Shown: positions 36,661 to 47,754, counted from the first letter of the stretch. The stretch is DNA of 64,000 nucleotides from Bin5 sp965218625 (GCA_965218625.1 CBDCLG010000009.1:1-64000); one strand, 5' to 3'. The notes: generated by a model not told the origin, from the sequence alone. Numbers and translations: made by a program.

Positions 36661-36705
36661 AAGAAAACGTCCCCCGGCACGGCATTTTTGCCGATGCCAG
36701 GGGAC
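36661..36705 (-). terminator. T-box leader terminator
   Basis: On the minus strand GTCCCCTGGCA pairs with TGCCGGGGGAC (11 bases), and an inner CGGCA/TGCCG pair flanks an AAAA loop. The stem runs directly into TTTTCTTTT. Its 5' arm overlaps the bases that pair with the T-box in the antiterminator. Confidence 0.92.
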
Positions 36706-37077
36706 GAGGTCTTTTGGGACGCCCGCGGTGCCACCCTTGTTAGACCGGTTCTTGCCAGGAACAAAAAATCCCCTGCATGAAACGCAAGGGAAGCCTGCAC
36801 CAGTCTCACTCATCGCGGCCAGTCAGTTTTGGGACCTTCGTCACTGGCTGGGCCGCGGCGCCCTGATAACGGTGGCGTCTCCGGGACCGGCTACTGTGTG
36901 GTCAGTGCTGTGCGGGATCCTACCGTTCACACTGTTTCCAGCTGTCACTGTTCACCGGCCAACTCCCCGGCCCATTCACGCCCTGCGTAGTTGCCCCATT
37001 TCCACCGTTCCGGGGCTCTCTGGAACCCGCTTTGGGCGCTACTCTTCCGGTTCACGGTCTTTCGCGTTCGGTTGTTG
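36661..37077 (-). promoter_or_regulatory. T-box riboswitch, tryptophan-specific, before trpE
   Basis: On the minus strand, a stem I region shows the AGTA motif (37040-37043), AGAGAGC (37015-37021) and GGTGGAAATGG (36996-37006). UGG then appears as specifier codon (36972-36974) in a GAA-UGG context. The T-box sequence AAGGGTGGCACCGCG lies at 36724-36738, and its UGGC bulge fits the NCCA end of a tRNA with discriminator G, as tRNA-Trp has. A terminator follows. Uncharged tRNA-Trp should stabilise the antiterminator and switch on trpE and the downstream operon. Confidence 0.93.
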
Positions 37078-37083
37078 CGAGAG

Positions 37084-37112
37084 AGTATACGCGGTTCCAA
37101 CCACAGTGTCAA
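37084..37112 (-). promoter_or_regulatory. Promoter of the trpE operon
   Basis: On the minus strand, TTGACA (37107-37112) and TATACT (37084-37089) are separated by 17 bases, a near-perfect sigma-70 match. Transcription would begin near 37077, just before the T-box stem I. Confidence 0.88.
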
Positions 37113-37133
37113 ATGCCGCCTCGTTCGTGATCA

Positions 37134-37162
37134 TCGACACGGCGATACAGTTCAAGTATACT
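37134..37162 (+). promoter_or_regulatory. Promoter of the amidohydrolase-glycosidase pair
   Basis: TCGACA (37134-37139) and TATACT (37157-37162) with a 17-base spacer face away from the trpE promoter. The two -35 boxes are 21 bases apart, so the promoters are back to back. Transcription would start near 37169, about 85 bases before the ATG. Confidence 0.68.
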
Positions 37163-37252
37163 CAGATAGACGGGGCAAATCGCGCCGGGAAAGGCGCAAT
37201 ATGCGACGGACCGGTCTACAATCCGCCTACACAGTTCAGGGAGTTCGAGGCA

Positions 37253-37978
37253 ATGAAACGTATCGATTTTGAGTATTACTGGACGGAGGATCAGCCCATC
37301 AATGGGAAGGTCTACGGCGTCAAAGAGATCCTGGAGGACGCCGACATGGGGGGCATCGACCATGTGATTCTGATCGCCGGCCCCATACCGAACCCCAACA
37401 ACAGCGGGCTGGCGGAATTTGTCGAGGACGAGCCGCGACTTATCGGCTGCTGCCAGATCAACCCGCTGCACGGGGCGGCTGCGGTCGAGGAGCTGGAGAC
37501 GGGGGCGACGGTGTGGGGCATGCCGATTCTCAAGCTGATGTCGGTTGCGTGCAACTATGAGATATTCGGCCAGGCGCCGCTGCCGGTGCTGGACAAGGCG
37601 CGCGAACTGGAGCTGGTGGTGAACATCCATTCGGGCGCGCGGCACAGCACGCCGGCGCAGGTTGGGCTGGTGGCCGCGCGTTATCCCGAGCTGCCGATCA
37701 TCATGGAGCACATGGGCTACCGCGATGGGGTGAGCGAGGCACTCGAGGTGGCGAAGGTGTTTCCCAACGTCTATCTCGGCACCAACACGGTGGCCGAGCC
37801 TCTTTTCATCTTGAGGGCTGTGCAGGAACTCGGCCCTGAGCGAATCTGCTTCGCATCGAACGGCCCCGGCGTGCCGATGGATTTCGCGGTGGAGTCTATT
37901 CTGCGGCTTGGCTTGGGGGAGGAGGCGGAGGGGCTGGTGCTCGGCGGCAACCTGGCGATACTGCTGGGAATGGAGTGA
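37253..37978 (+). CDS. Amidohydrolase-family metal-dependent hydrolase
   Basis: The 241-residue protein looks like a small amidohydrolase-2/TIM-barrel hydrolase. VVNIHSGARHSTPAQV and IIMEHMGYRDGV give the metal-site histidines, and FASNGPGVPMDFAVESIL near the C-terminus resembles the family's closing segment. The N-terminal HxH typical of such enzymes is not visible, which is unusual and could reflect a short subtype or loss of a metal ligand. The next gene begins 15 bases after its stop, so they are probably cotranscribed. Confidence 0.7.
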   Translation: MKRIDFEYYWTEDQPINGKVYGVKEILEDADMGGIDHVILIAGPIPNPNNSGLAEFVEDEPRLIGCCQINPLHGAAAVEELETGATVWGMPILKLMSVACNYEIFGQAPLPVLDKARELELVVNIHSGARHSTPAQVGLVAARYPELPIIMEHMGYRDGVSEALEVAKVFPNVYLGTNTVAEPLFILRAVQELGPERICFASNGPGVPMDFAVESILRLGLGEEAEGLVLGGNLAILLGME

Positions 37979-37992
37979 GAGGGGGACTGTCG

Positions 37993-40185
37993 ATGAATCC
38001 GGCTGGTTACGAACAGATCCGGGCGCGCGGAGAGCTTCGCGACATTCTGACACGGTCGGTGCGCCACCTGGCGGGGATGCCCAAGGACAGGCTATTCCGT
38101 GATTTCGAAGCAGACCCGGACGGCTGGGCCTATGGCGGCGACTTTGTTGGCAGGTGGCTGGACGGCATGGCGCACTACCACCGCATGCCGCAGTTTCGGG
38201 ACCTGGATTCAGGGATAATAGAGGTGGTCGAGCGGTTGATTGAATTCCAATCGCCGAACGGCTTCTTCGGGCGCAACTACATTCAGTCCGAATACGGGGG
38301 CACGTTGCAGATTGCCAATGCCTTGCTGGAGACGCACCGCACCTACGGAGACCCTGCCGCGCTGGAGTCGGCGGCGCGGGCTGTGGCGTTCTTCATGGAC
38401 AATGTGTCACCCTTGCACGGGGCCAAAGTGCGTCCCAAGCAGAACAACAGCTACGTGCCCCCCGCGTCGGGCCGGTCCCACATTCGTCCCGATACGCTGG
38501 TGCCAATGAATCAGGGCTATCGCTGGTTCTTTTCACTCGATATCTTTCCACGTATCTACAACCTGACCGGAGATCGGCGTGCCCTGGAGTATGCGCGGGC
38601 TATTTTTGAGGAGGTAGACGTCCTCAAGCCGTGCGAGGACTACGGCGGTATCACGGGCAACTTTCACATTCTGATACATATCTATCGCGGTCTGCTGGCC
38701 GTGTGGCGATGCACGGGCGATGACGAGATGCTGCAGAAGACGGTCTCCTTCTGGGAGTGGGTGCGGGACACGAAGGCGCACGTCTCCGGCGGCGTGCAGG
38801 AGTGGCTCATCGCCGGTGAAAGCAGCGGAGAGCCGACCACAGTGCCGACCACAGAGGACCGCGACGAGTTGTTCTTCAGCGGCGAAAAGGAGGGGCGGGA
38901 CAAGATCGACGAGACGTGCACCGTTTCCGATTGGATGATGCTGGGCCTTGAACTGTTTCAGGCAACGGGGGAAGGCCGCTACCTTGATGCGGCAGAGCAG
39001 ATCTTCTTCAATCATCAGCTGTTCGACTTCGCGTCGAACGGGGGCTGGTGCGGCCATCGCAGCCTGTGGGGCGACGCCGGCTGCGTATGGGACTTCTGCT
39101 GCTCGCATCACGGCCCGCGCTGCCTGGCGGATGCGCTCAGATATGCAGTGACCGCCGAGGACGGCCGGGCCGCGGTCAACTTGTATGTGCCGTTGGAAAC
39201 AGAGGTCAGCACGGCGGGCGGCACAGCTCATCTTATAATCGAGCCGGCAGATGATATGAGTGCGACCGTGATTACCTGCGGTGAGTCTACCGAGGGCGAG
39301 TTCGACCTGCGATTGCGCTGCCCTCCCTGGAGCGAGGCAATCGCGGTTGATTCGACGCAACCGCAGGCTGACGGCAGCATCGTGATCCGCCGCCACTGGC
39401 GGCCGGGCATGACGGTGCGTGTCAGTTTCGAGACGCGGCGCGGGCTGGAAGTTCGCGAGGGCGGCGCCGGAATCACGATTGGCTCTGCGGGCAATCCGGT
39501 CGGTGCAGTCCGCTCGGGCCCGTGGGTATTTGCGATGCGCGAGGAGGAGATGGGAGAGTTCGGCTTACGGCCCGAGTCGATCGCGGTGGAGGTTGCTGAG
39601 GCCGCCGACGTTTCTCGTACCTGCTTGCGTCTGCCAGCCAACGCCGACCGCCTGATCGCGGTCCACTCAAACGCCGCGCTGTCTCCCGGTTCAGCCGGAC
39701 TATCCTTCCAGATCTACCTGGACGGGGCGCTGGTCTACGACAGCGGGACGTACAAGGCGGAGAGTTTCAGCAACTTCGTCGAGGCGCCGCTTGGCGGTGC
39801 GCGCACGGTCTCGCTGGAGATTCGGTCGCCCGGCAGCGACGTTGCGGTGGCGTCAGGGCGCTGGCGCGATGTTCGCATTATTACCGGCGACGGCAACATA
39901 ACTTTTTTGGATGGCGCGTTCAAGGCGGGTGGGGGCAATGTGCCAGTGCGGACCGTCTACTGGGAGCGCGGGCGGCCGTCGCTCAGACCCCTGGCCGACG
40001 GCACTGTCGAAGCCGTGATCAGCGATGGCGCCGGAGAGGAAAGAACGGTGCTCTTCGAGAAGCTCGCGGCAATGGGCAATGAAGTTGAGAACCCGGACTA
40101 CGATAAGACGGGGATCGGGACGGTCCAACTCAAGCCGGCCCCTTTTCGCGTGTGGCTGCCGGTTGGACCACGGTCTGTTGCATAG
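37993..40185 (+). CDS. GH127-like glycoside hydrolase with inserted beta domain
   Basis: The 730-residue protein resembles the DUF1680/GH127 family (beta-L-arabinofuranosidases), with an (alpha/alpha) barrel containing GGTLQIANALLETHRTYGD, YGGITGNFHILIHIYRG, and a cysteine-rich DAGCVWDFCCSHHGPR segment near residue 375. GH127 uses a Cys nucleophile with zinc, and the CC pair is consistent with that. A region near residues 545-635 (SFQIYLDGALVYDSGTYKAE) looks like an NPCBM-type carbohydrate-binding fold. ATG 37993 has GAGGGGG upstream; GTG 37975 is an alternative. No signal peptide is seen. Confidence 0.78.
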   Translation: MNPAGYEQIRARGELRDILTRSVRHLAGMPKDRLFRDFEADPDGWAYGGDFVGRWLDGMAHYHRMPQFRDLDSGIIEVVERLIEFQSPNGFFGRNYIQSEYGGTLQIANALLETHRTYGDPAALESAARAVAFFMDNVSPLHGAKVRPKQNNSYVPPASGRSHIRPDTLVPMNQGYRWFFSLDIFPRIYNLTGDRRALEYARAIFEEVDVLKPCEDYGGITGNFHILIHIYRGLLAVWRCTGDDEMLQKTVSFWEWVRDTKAHVSGGVQEWLIAGESSGEPTTVPTTEDRDELFFSGEKEGRDKIDETCTVSDWMMLGLELFQATGEGRYLDAAEQIFFNHQLFDFASNGGWCGHRSLWGDAGCVWDFCCSHHGPRCLADALRYAVTAEDGRAAVNLYVPLETEVSTAGGTAHLIIEPADDMSATVITCGESTEGEFDLRLRCPPWSEAIAVDSTQPQADGSIVIRRHWRPGMTVRVSFETRRGLEVREGGAGITIGSAGNPVGAVRSGPWVFAMREEEMGEFGLRPESIAVEVAEAADVSRTCLRLPANADRLIAVHSNAALSPGSAGLSFQIYLDGALVYDSGTYKAESFSNFVEAPLGGARTVSLEIRSPGSDVAVASGRWRDVRIITGDGNITFLDGAFKAGGGNVPVRTVYWERGRPSLRPLADGTVEAVISDGAGEERTVLFEKLAAMGNEVENPDYDKTGIGTVQLKPAPFRVWLPVGPRSVA

Positions 40186-40204
40186 CGGGGGTCCGGCGCC
40201 GTAG

Positions 40205-40699
40205 TCAGTCCTGCTTGCGGGGCGACGGCTGCGCGTCATGCCCGTTCATGTCTTCCTCTGCGGGCGCCGGCATGTGGACGAGGGCGACGCCGGCCTGCTG
40301 CAGGAAGCGGCGGCTGTTGGCGTCGGGGTACCGGCCGGCATAGATGACACGTTGGATGCCGGCGTTGATAATCATTTTGGCGCAGGTGAGGCAGGGCTGG
40401 TGCGTGACGTAGATCATGCTGCCGTCGGTGCCGACGCCGTGGAGGGCGGCCTGGATGATGGCGTTCTGCTCGGCGTGGAGGGGGCGGACGCAGTGGTCGT
40501 CAACGATCAGGTGGCCGACGTCGTCGCAGTGGGGCAGGCCGGTCGGTGCGCCGTTGTAGCCGGTGGCAAGGATTCGTCTGCGGCGGACGATGACGGCGCC
40601 GACATGGGCGCGATCGCAGGTGCTGCGAGAGGCGACGGTGAAGGCGATCTGCAGAAAGTATTGGTCCCACGAAGGGCGAGTGGCCTGGGTTGATATCAT
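40205..40699 (-). CDS. dCMP/cytidine deaminase-family protein (ComEB-like)
   Basis: The 164-residue protein is a zinc deaminase of the dCMP deaminase/ComEB type. LHAEQNAIIQAA carries the zinc His and catalytic Glu, and VTHQPCLTCAKMIINAG carries the two zinc cysteines. It probably deaminates dCMP to dUMP for thymidylate supply. The gene converges on the glycosidase, with stops about 20 bases apart, and follows the membrane protein upstream by 19 bases. Confidence 0.88.
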   Translation of the reverse strand: MISTQATRPSWDQYFLQIAFTVASRSTCDRAHVGAVIVRRRRILATGYNGAPTGLPHCDDVGHLIVDDHCVRPLHAEQNAIIQAALHGVGTDGSMIYVTHQPCLTCAKMIINAGIQRVIYAGRYPDANSRRFLQQAGVALVHMPAPAEEDMNGHDAQPSPRKQD

Positions 40700-40718
40700 G
40701 CGGGGTCTGGCCGCCGGA

Positions 40719-41501
40719 TCAGTCCAGGCGGCGGGTGGCTCCGATCGGGACGTTCACTTGTCCGTTTAAGGAAGGACCGGCTGCCGGCTGGGGCGGCTTC
40801 TCTTCTTCCTTTTCCTCTTCGGCGTGCGAGTCGTGGAGCAGGTCGGCGAGGATTCTGAGCGAATCGGCCTCGGTTTCCGAGGCGAGGATGACCGTCTCGT
40901 GCAAAGTGCGCTCGCGGCTGAAACGTCCCTTTTTGGGGATGTGAATTTCGTGCTCGACCGCCACGCATGGTTGCGTCTTGCGCCCGAATGTGACAGTACC
41001 GTGGCGGACATTGCGGACCGACCTGGGGAAGAAGAAGACGTACCACATTCCCACATCTTTTTCGGGCCACTGCGCCAATAGAAACAGTTTGGGCTGTACA
41101 AGGCAGATTGCAGCGTGTTCGCGGGTTGCGAAGGTACGGAAATAGCCCTGCAACCAGGTGAATCGTTCGTTCTTGCTCTCCACGGTGAAATAGCCGGTGG
41201 CATGGATGGGCACATTGTCGGAGGGGGCCAGCGCCTGGGGCGTGATTTGCGGCAGCGGCGTTTCTTGAAAGCGGACGTAGTCACGGCTGCGCCAGTGGCG
41301 TTGGAGCCAGAAGAAGCCCGCCAGGAGGAGCAGGCATAGCCCTGCCGTCAACCAGTGGCCCGGGACAAGCCCCAGGGCGCCCAAGGCGCCGATAAAGAGG
41401 AGAAGGATGTTTACCCAGCGGCTAACGGGGGCGCCGGCCAGCATCATGCGGTCAAGGTAGTAGCTGAGGCGGGACACGATTCGGTCTGAATCTCCCGGCA
41501 A
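40719..41501 (-). CDS. Two-helix membrane protein with cytoplasmic domain, unknown
   Basis: The 260-residue protein has two closely spaced membrane helices (about residues 29-65, including ILLLFIGALGALGLV) followed by a soluble domain of about 190 residues. That domain includes ICLVQPKLFLLAQW and VGMWYVFFFPRSV. The C-terminus is acidic and proline-rich (EEEKEEEKPPQPAAG). It is co-directional with ftsH upstream and the deaminase downstream. No family is recognised. Confidence 0.62.
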   Translation of the reverse strand: MPGDSDRIVSRLSYYLDRMMLAGAPVSRWVNILLLFIGALGALGLVPGHWLTAGLCLLLLAGFFWLQRHWRSRDYVRFQETPLPQITPQALAPSDNVPIHATGYFTVESKNERFTWLQGYFRTFATREHAAICLVQPKLFLLAQWPEKDVGMWYVFFFPRSVRNVRHGTVTFGRKTQPCVAVEHEIHIPKKGRFSRERTLHETVILASETEADSLRILADLLHDSHAEEEKEEEKPPQPAAGPSLNGQVNVPIGATRRLD

Positions 41502-41531
41502 ATGGAAAGCGGCGGGCCGATAGTTTGAGAA

Positions 41532-41555
41532 GACCCCGCCCTGTGGGGCGAGGTC
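41532..41555 (-). terminator. Hairpin after ftsH, weak terminator candidate
   Basis: GACC-CC-GCCC and GGGC-GA-GGTC pair around a short loop between the ftsH stop and the next minus-strand gene. The minus-strand bases after it (TTCTCAAAC) are not a true T tract, so it may only attenuate. Confidence 0.35.
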
Positions 41556-41607
41556 AGGCGCAGGCGCCGGCCGGTGGGCTACCTTGGTTGCGCTTTGCTC
41601 GGTCCAC

Positions 41608-43572
<1,965 letters not shown>

Positions 43573-43737
43573 AGTTCCTCTTGCGTCCCGGGAGGGCAAG
43601 AACTGTAGGAGAGTGCGAGGAGCCCAGGGAGTCTTGAGGCAGGGGGAGCCTCACACCGACCCTAACACATTGATGACAGTTCCGACACCTCGCTCGCCGT
43701 TCAGGCAGCCTGCTCAGAACCGCTGCTTCTCATCGAG

Positions 43738-43766
43738 AGTCTAGCATAACGAATGCCGCAGGTCAA
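43738..43766 (-). promoter_or_regulatory. Promoter of ftsH
   Basis: On the minus strand, TTGACC (43761-43766) and TAGACT (43738-43743) are 17 bases apart, a good sigma-70 match. The leader would be about 160 bases and contains a TGAGGC/GCCTCA hairpin at 43635-43653. Confidence 0.6.
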
Positions 43767-43849
43767 ACAAAACGGGAATCGTCTTTGCCAGCATGCTCAA
43801 CACTTATTCTATGCGGATGCGGCGGCGATGCAGTAAGGCAGCTTCCCAC

Positions 43850-44707
43850 TCAGGCTGGATGAAGGGTAAAGATGGTAATTTCGGGGCGGCAGTTGAAACG
43901 GTAGGGGAGGGGCCAGACGCCCAGGCCTCTATTCGTATAGAGCTGATGGTTTCCGACACGGTAGAGGCCGATCGGGTAGCGGTGGGCCATGTGCGGCAAG
44001 ATGTGGGCCCGGCTGAGCATGCCGGCGCCGTCGGGACGCCAGGATGGGAGGCGCACTTGTCCTCCGTGGCTATGGCCGCTCAGCTGCAGGGCGATAGGGG
44101 CGTCGATGGCGCGGACGTTGTCGATGTAATCGGGCTCGTGGCAGAGCAGCAGGTTGGTGTTGCCGGCGGGCGCATCGCGCAGCGCAGCTTGCGGGCGCGG
44201 GTCGCCGGACCAGGCGTCGTCGATGCCGGCGATGGTGAGGCCGGCGGCCGCTTCGACGCTCTCGTTGACGAGGAGACGGACGGGCGTTTCGGCCAGGGCG
44301 GCGCCTACGGCGGCGCGGTCGCTCCAGAGATCGTGGTTGCCGTAGACGGCGAAGGCGGGCGCTTCGAGTCGGCGGAGCGGCTCGATCATTCCGGTGGCGA
44401 AGGCGGCATCGCGGCCGACGAAATCTCCTGTCAACACGACCAAGTCGGGCTTGAGACGATTGACGCGCGCGACGCCGTCGAGCAGTTTGGCGGGCGAGGT
44501 GTAGCGGCTGAGATGGATGTCGGACAGCTGGGCGATGCGGAGGCCGGACAGCGGTTCGGCGAGGCCCGGCAGTGGCAGGGAAACGGGCTCTACGTCCACC
44601 CAGTTGGGCTCGACGGTGCGCGCGTATCCGAAGCCGGCCGCGCCGGTTGATACGGCTGCGGCGATCAGCTGCAGGAACCGGCGCCGGGTCAGTCCGATGC
44701 CGGCCAT
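43850..44707 (-). CDS. Tat-exported metallophosphoesterase
   Basis: The 285-residue protein begins with a twin-arginine signal (TRRRFLQLIAAAVSTGAAG). A calcineurin-like phosphoesterase domain follows with the metal-binding series SDIHLS, GDFVGRD, YGNHDLW, CHEPDY and SGHSHGGQV. Relatives such as YaeI/YkuE hydrolyse lipid phosphates or related diesters outside the cytoplasm. It follows the broken malG-like permease on the same strand but looks functionally separate. Confidence 0.9.
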   Translation of the reverse strand: MAGIGLTRRRFLQLIAAAVSTGAAGFGYARTVEPNWVDVEPVSLPLPGLAEPLSGLRIAQLSDIHLSRYTSPAKLLDGVARVNRLKPDLVVLTGDFVGRDAAFATGMIEPLRRLEAPAFAVYGNHDLWSDRAAVGAALAETPVRLLVNESVEAAAGLTIAGIDDAWSGDPRPQAALRDAPAGNTNLLLCHEPDYIDNVRAIDAPIALQLSGHSHGGQVRLPSWRPDGAGMLSRAHILPHMAHRYPIGLYRVGNHQLYTNRGLGVWPLPYRFNCRPEITIFTLHPA

Positions 44708-44782
44708 AGGTAGTACTGTGGAGAGGGGGCGTTGGTTTTCACCGGGGCGGTGTATGCGGTCAACAGTGGCAGGAAGGGGAGG

Positions 44783-45734
44783 CTAACCCTTTATGCCGGA
44801 AACGACGATGCCCTGAATATAATATCGTTGCGCAAAGAAGAAGAGAAGGAGGGGCGGCACCATACCCACCAGCGAGGCGGCCATCACCAGATTCCAGAGC
44901 GGACGCGCGGCGGGGCTGGCGGCGCTTCTGAAGAAATGCAATCCGATGGAGATCGTATATTTGTCCATCGAGCTGAGGTAGATCAGCGGCCCCATGAAGT
45001 CGTTCCAGCTGGCCATGAAGGAGAAGATGGCGACTGCGCCGAGGGCCTGGCTTAATCATCGGCAAAATGATGCGCCAGTAGACGCCCAGCCAGCTGCAGC
45101 CGTCGATACGGGCGGCATCATCGTAATCGGAGGGGATGCTGTTAATGAATTGACGGAGGAGGAAGATGAAGAAGGCGCCGCCGCCGAACCAGACAGGCAT
45201 GACGAGGGGCCAGTATGTGTCGAGCGTATTGAGGTTCTTGAAGATGATGTAGAGCGGGATCATGGTCACGTGCCCGGGCACCATCATCGTCGTCAGCATG
45301 ATGATAAAGAGCACGTTGCGTCCGGGGAAGCGGAGGCGGGCGAAGTCGTATGCCGCCAATGACGCCGTCAGCAGGCGGCCGATCAGCACACAGATCGTTA
45401 CGTAGAATGTGTTCCACATGAATCCCATGAAGCTCCAACCCTGACCGGCGCGCGAACCTTCCCCTTCCGGGCGTTCGCCGGTAAGGACGATGGCGTAGTT
45501 CTGCCACGGCGGCTCCTCCGGAATCCAGGTTGGCGGGATCTGGAAGATTTCCCAGTCGGGCTTGAGGGAAGAGGAGATCATCCAGAAGAAGGGGATGAGA
45601 ACTGCGAACCCGCCGACGATCAGCGCGACGTGGATCACCAGTTTGATTATGGTGCGAACTTTCCTGGCGTATGAGCTTTGCCTGCGTGCGGCGGCGAATG
45701 CGGTCCCTGCGCTTTCAACGGTCGTCTCGGTCAT
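44783..45734 (-). pseudogene. MalG-type sugar ABC permease, frameshifted
   Basis: The N-terminal two thirds read as a CUT1 inner-membrane permease (VLIPFFWMISSSLKPDWEIF; DDAARIDGCSWLGVYWRIILPMIKP). Right after ILPMIKP the frame shifts, and the expected continuation (FMASWNDFMGPLIYLSS ... FFFAQRYYIQGIVVSGIKG) runs in another frame to 44783. One extra G in the run near 45044-45050 accounts for it: 952 bases is one more than 317 codons. The shift falls inside the EAA-type coupling region, so without correction the product would be non-functional. Sequencing error is a real alternative. Confidence 0.82.
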
Positions 45735-45750
45735 GGCGCCGCTCTCCTCA

Positions 45751-46650
45751 TCACCTGACTTGCCCCTCGTAGTGGACCCAACGGCCTGAACTGCGGAAGG
45801 CGATCAAGGTCAGCACAAGGATGATTACCGCCAACATCCAGGCCAGTGCAGATGCGTACCCCATTTTCAGGAATTCTAATGCGTTCAGATAGATGCCGAG
45901 CACAATGAAGTAGGTTGCGTTGGCCGGTCCTCCCTTTGTCATGATAAAGGCGCTGGTGAAGACCTGGAAGGAGCCGATGATGCCCATGACGAGATTGAAG
46001 AAGATCACCGGCGAGATCATCGGCAGGGTGACGAACCAGAGCTTGGGAAACGGGCCGGCGCCGTCGTAGAGTTCGGTCGGCACTCCCTGGAGGGCGGCCA
46101 GATAGAGGACCATGCCGCCGCCGACGCCCCAGATGCTCATGACGATGAAGGCGGGCAGGGCCCAAGTGCGATCAAACAGCCAGGCAGGTCCCGGGATGCC
46201 GACCAGTGCCAGGATGCGATTGATGACGCCGGCCTCCGGATTCAGCAGCAACCGCCACATCATGGCGACGGCTGCGCCTGAAACGACAGCAGGCGTGTAG
46301 AAAACGGTCCGGTAGAAGGAGAGGCCGCCGACATCCTGGTTGAGGAGCAACGCCAAGCTCAAGCCAAGCACCAGCCCCAGGCTGACTGCGCCGACGGAGT
46401 AGATGGCGGTGACCTTGAGGCTGTGCCAGACGAGGGGATCGTTGAACAGCATTTTGTCCCAGTTCTTGAACCCCACCTATTTGGGCGTGGTGAGTACATC
46501 GAACTTGGTTAAGCTGAGATAGAGGGAGGTGAGCAGGGGTCCGAGCTCAAAGGCGAGGAAGCCGATAAACCAGGGGGCGATCGCCAGGTATCCGGCCAAG
46601 GCTTCGAACCGGGCCAGCCGTCCCATGCGGGGGCGTTGTGTCGCGATCAC
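45751..46650 (-). pseudogene. MalF-type sugar ABC permease with in-frame TAG
   Basis: From GTG 46650 (AAGGA upstream) the frame reads ARFEALAGYLAIAPWFIGF, a typical permease start, to codon 57. There TAG (46477-46479) replaces the Trp of the usual PKWVGFxNW motif, and the same frame then continues to a normal end at 45751 (300 codons in all). A single G-to-A change (TGG to TAG) explains it. The remainder keeps the six-helix permease layout and the EAA-loop region. An internal restart at GTG 46476 would lack the first helix. Confidence 0.78.
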
Positions 46651-46767
46651 AGTAGCTTGTCCTTCCGCGCGAATGGCATTCAGGTTCTACCGGAAATCCT
46701 CACTATTGGCCGGTGATGACTCTTGGGGTGAGGCCGTCTTGCCTTTGCGGGCGCGAACGATTTGTCA

Positions 46768-47754
46768 TCAGTCAAGATCGATGCGGTATAGCGGCTCCAG
46801 GCCGGCTGCGACCCGGTCGACGTTGTCGGCGGCGCATTGGGCGCGTTTGCGCGAGGTGCCGTCGGTGACGCCGGCCGTATGTGGGGTGGCGATGACATTG
46901 GGCAGGCTGAAGAAGGGCGAGCTGATATCGGGCGGTTCCTGGCTGTAGGCGTCGATGCCGGCGCCGCCAATTTTGCCGTCAACCAAAGCCTGGGTAAGCG
47001 CCTCCTCATCGATCAGCGCGCCGCGGGCGACGTTGATGATGTGGGCGGTCGGCTTCATCAGGCCCAACATGCGGGCGTCGATGATGTGGTGGGTCTCGCT
47101 GTTCAGATGCAGGTGCAGCGAGAGGATGTCCGACTCGGCCACAACTTTTTCCAGCTCGTCGGGCGTGCCGACGAAGGAGAGACCGAACTCCTCGCGCTCG
47201 GCCGCGCTGACTTCGCGGATGTCGATTGCCATGATATCCATGCCGAACGGCTTCGCGCGCCGGGCCAGTTCGATACCGCTTGCGCCGAAGCCGATGAGAC
47301 CGAGCTTCACGTCGATCAGCTCCAGGCCCATGGGCTCGTAGAGTTCGCCGGCGTCGAGTGTCTCCCTTGCGACGTTGTATTGACGCGTCAGCATCAGGAT
47401 GAACATCATGGCGCACTCGGCGAGGGCGACGGCGCTGAACTGGCCGGGGCAGTTGGCGGTCGGTATGCCCTTTGTTTTCCAGTATTCGAGGTCGAAGTGG
47501 TCGAATCCCGTGCCGAGGATCTGCCAGAGCCGGGCGTCGGTGGCGGCGTCGACCATTTCGCGCGTGCCTGCCGAACCGCCGTGGTCAATGACAGCGTCTA
47601 TGCCTTTGAATTGGGGCGCCAGCGGCTGATCATAATCGAGTACTGTGATGTTGTGGTTGGCGCCTACCAATCTCACCACATCCTCTCCCCACGGATTGAA
47701 CATGGAGGGCTTTACCGGGTGGGGCAGAAAGAGAACATTCAGTCGTTCGGCCAT
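46768..47754 (-). CDS. D-isomer-specific 2-hydroxyacid dehydrogenase
   Basis: NAD-dependent oxidoreductase of the phosphoglycerate/hydroxypyruvate dehydrogenase group, 328 residues. The nucleotide-binding motif is LGLIGFGASGIELARRAKPFG. The catalytic Arg, Glu and His fall in INVARGALIDEEAL, DAYSQEPP and ATPHTAGVT. The substrate is probably a sugar-derived 2-hydroxyacid, given the sugar and SDR genes around it, but this is inference. Confidence 0.88.
   Translation of the reverse strand: MAERLNVLFLPHPVKPSMFNPWGEDVVRLVGANHNITVLDYDQPLAPQFKGIDAVIDHGGSAGTREMVDAATDARLWQILGTGFDHFDLEYWKTKGIPTANCPGQFSAVALAECAMMFILMLTRQYNVARETLDAGELYEPMGLELIDVKLGLIGFGASGIELARRAKPFGMDIMAIDIREVSAAEREEFGLSFVGTPDELEKVVAESDILSLHLHLNSETHHIIDARMLGLMKPTAHIINVARGALIDEEALTQALVDGKIGGAGIDAYSQEPPDISSPFFSLPNVIATPHTAGVTDGTSRKRAQCAADNVDRVAAGLEPLYRIDLD

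Noticed and set aside
34283..37978. Open frame of 1231 codons on the plus strand
   Set aside because: It runs antisense to trpS, trpE and the T-box, then joins the amidohydrolase frame. Only the last 241 codons are a gene.
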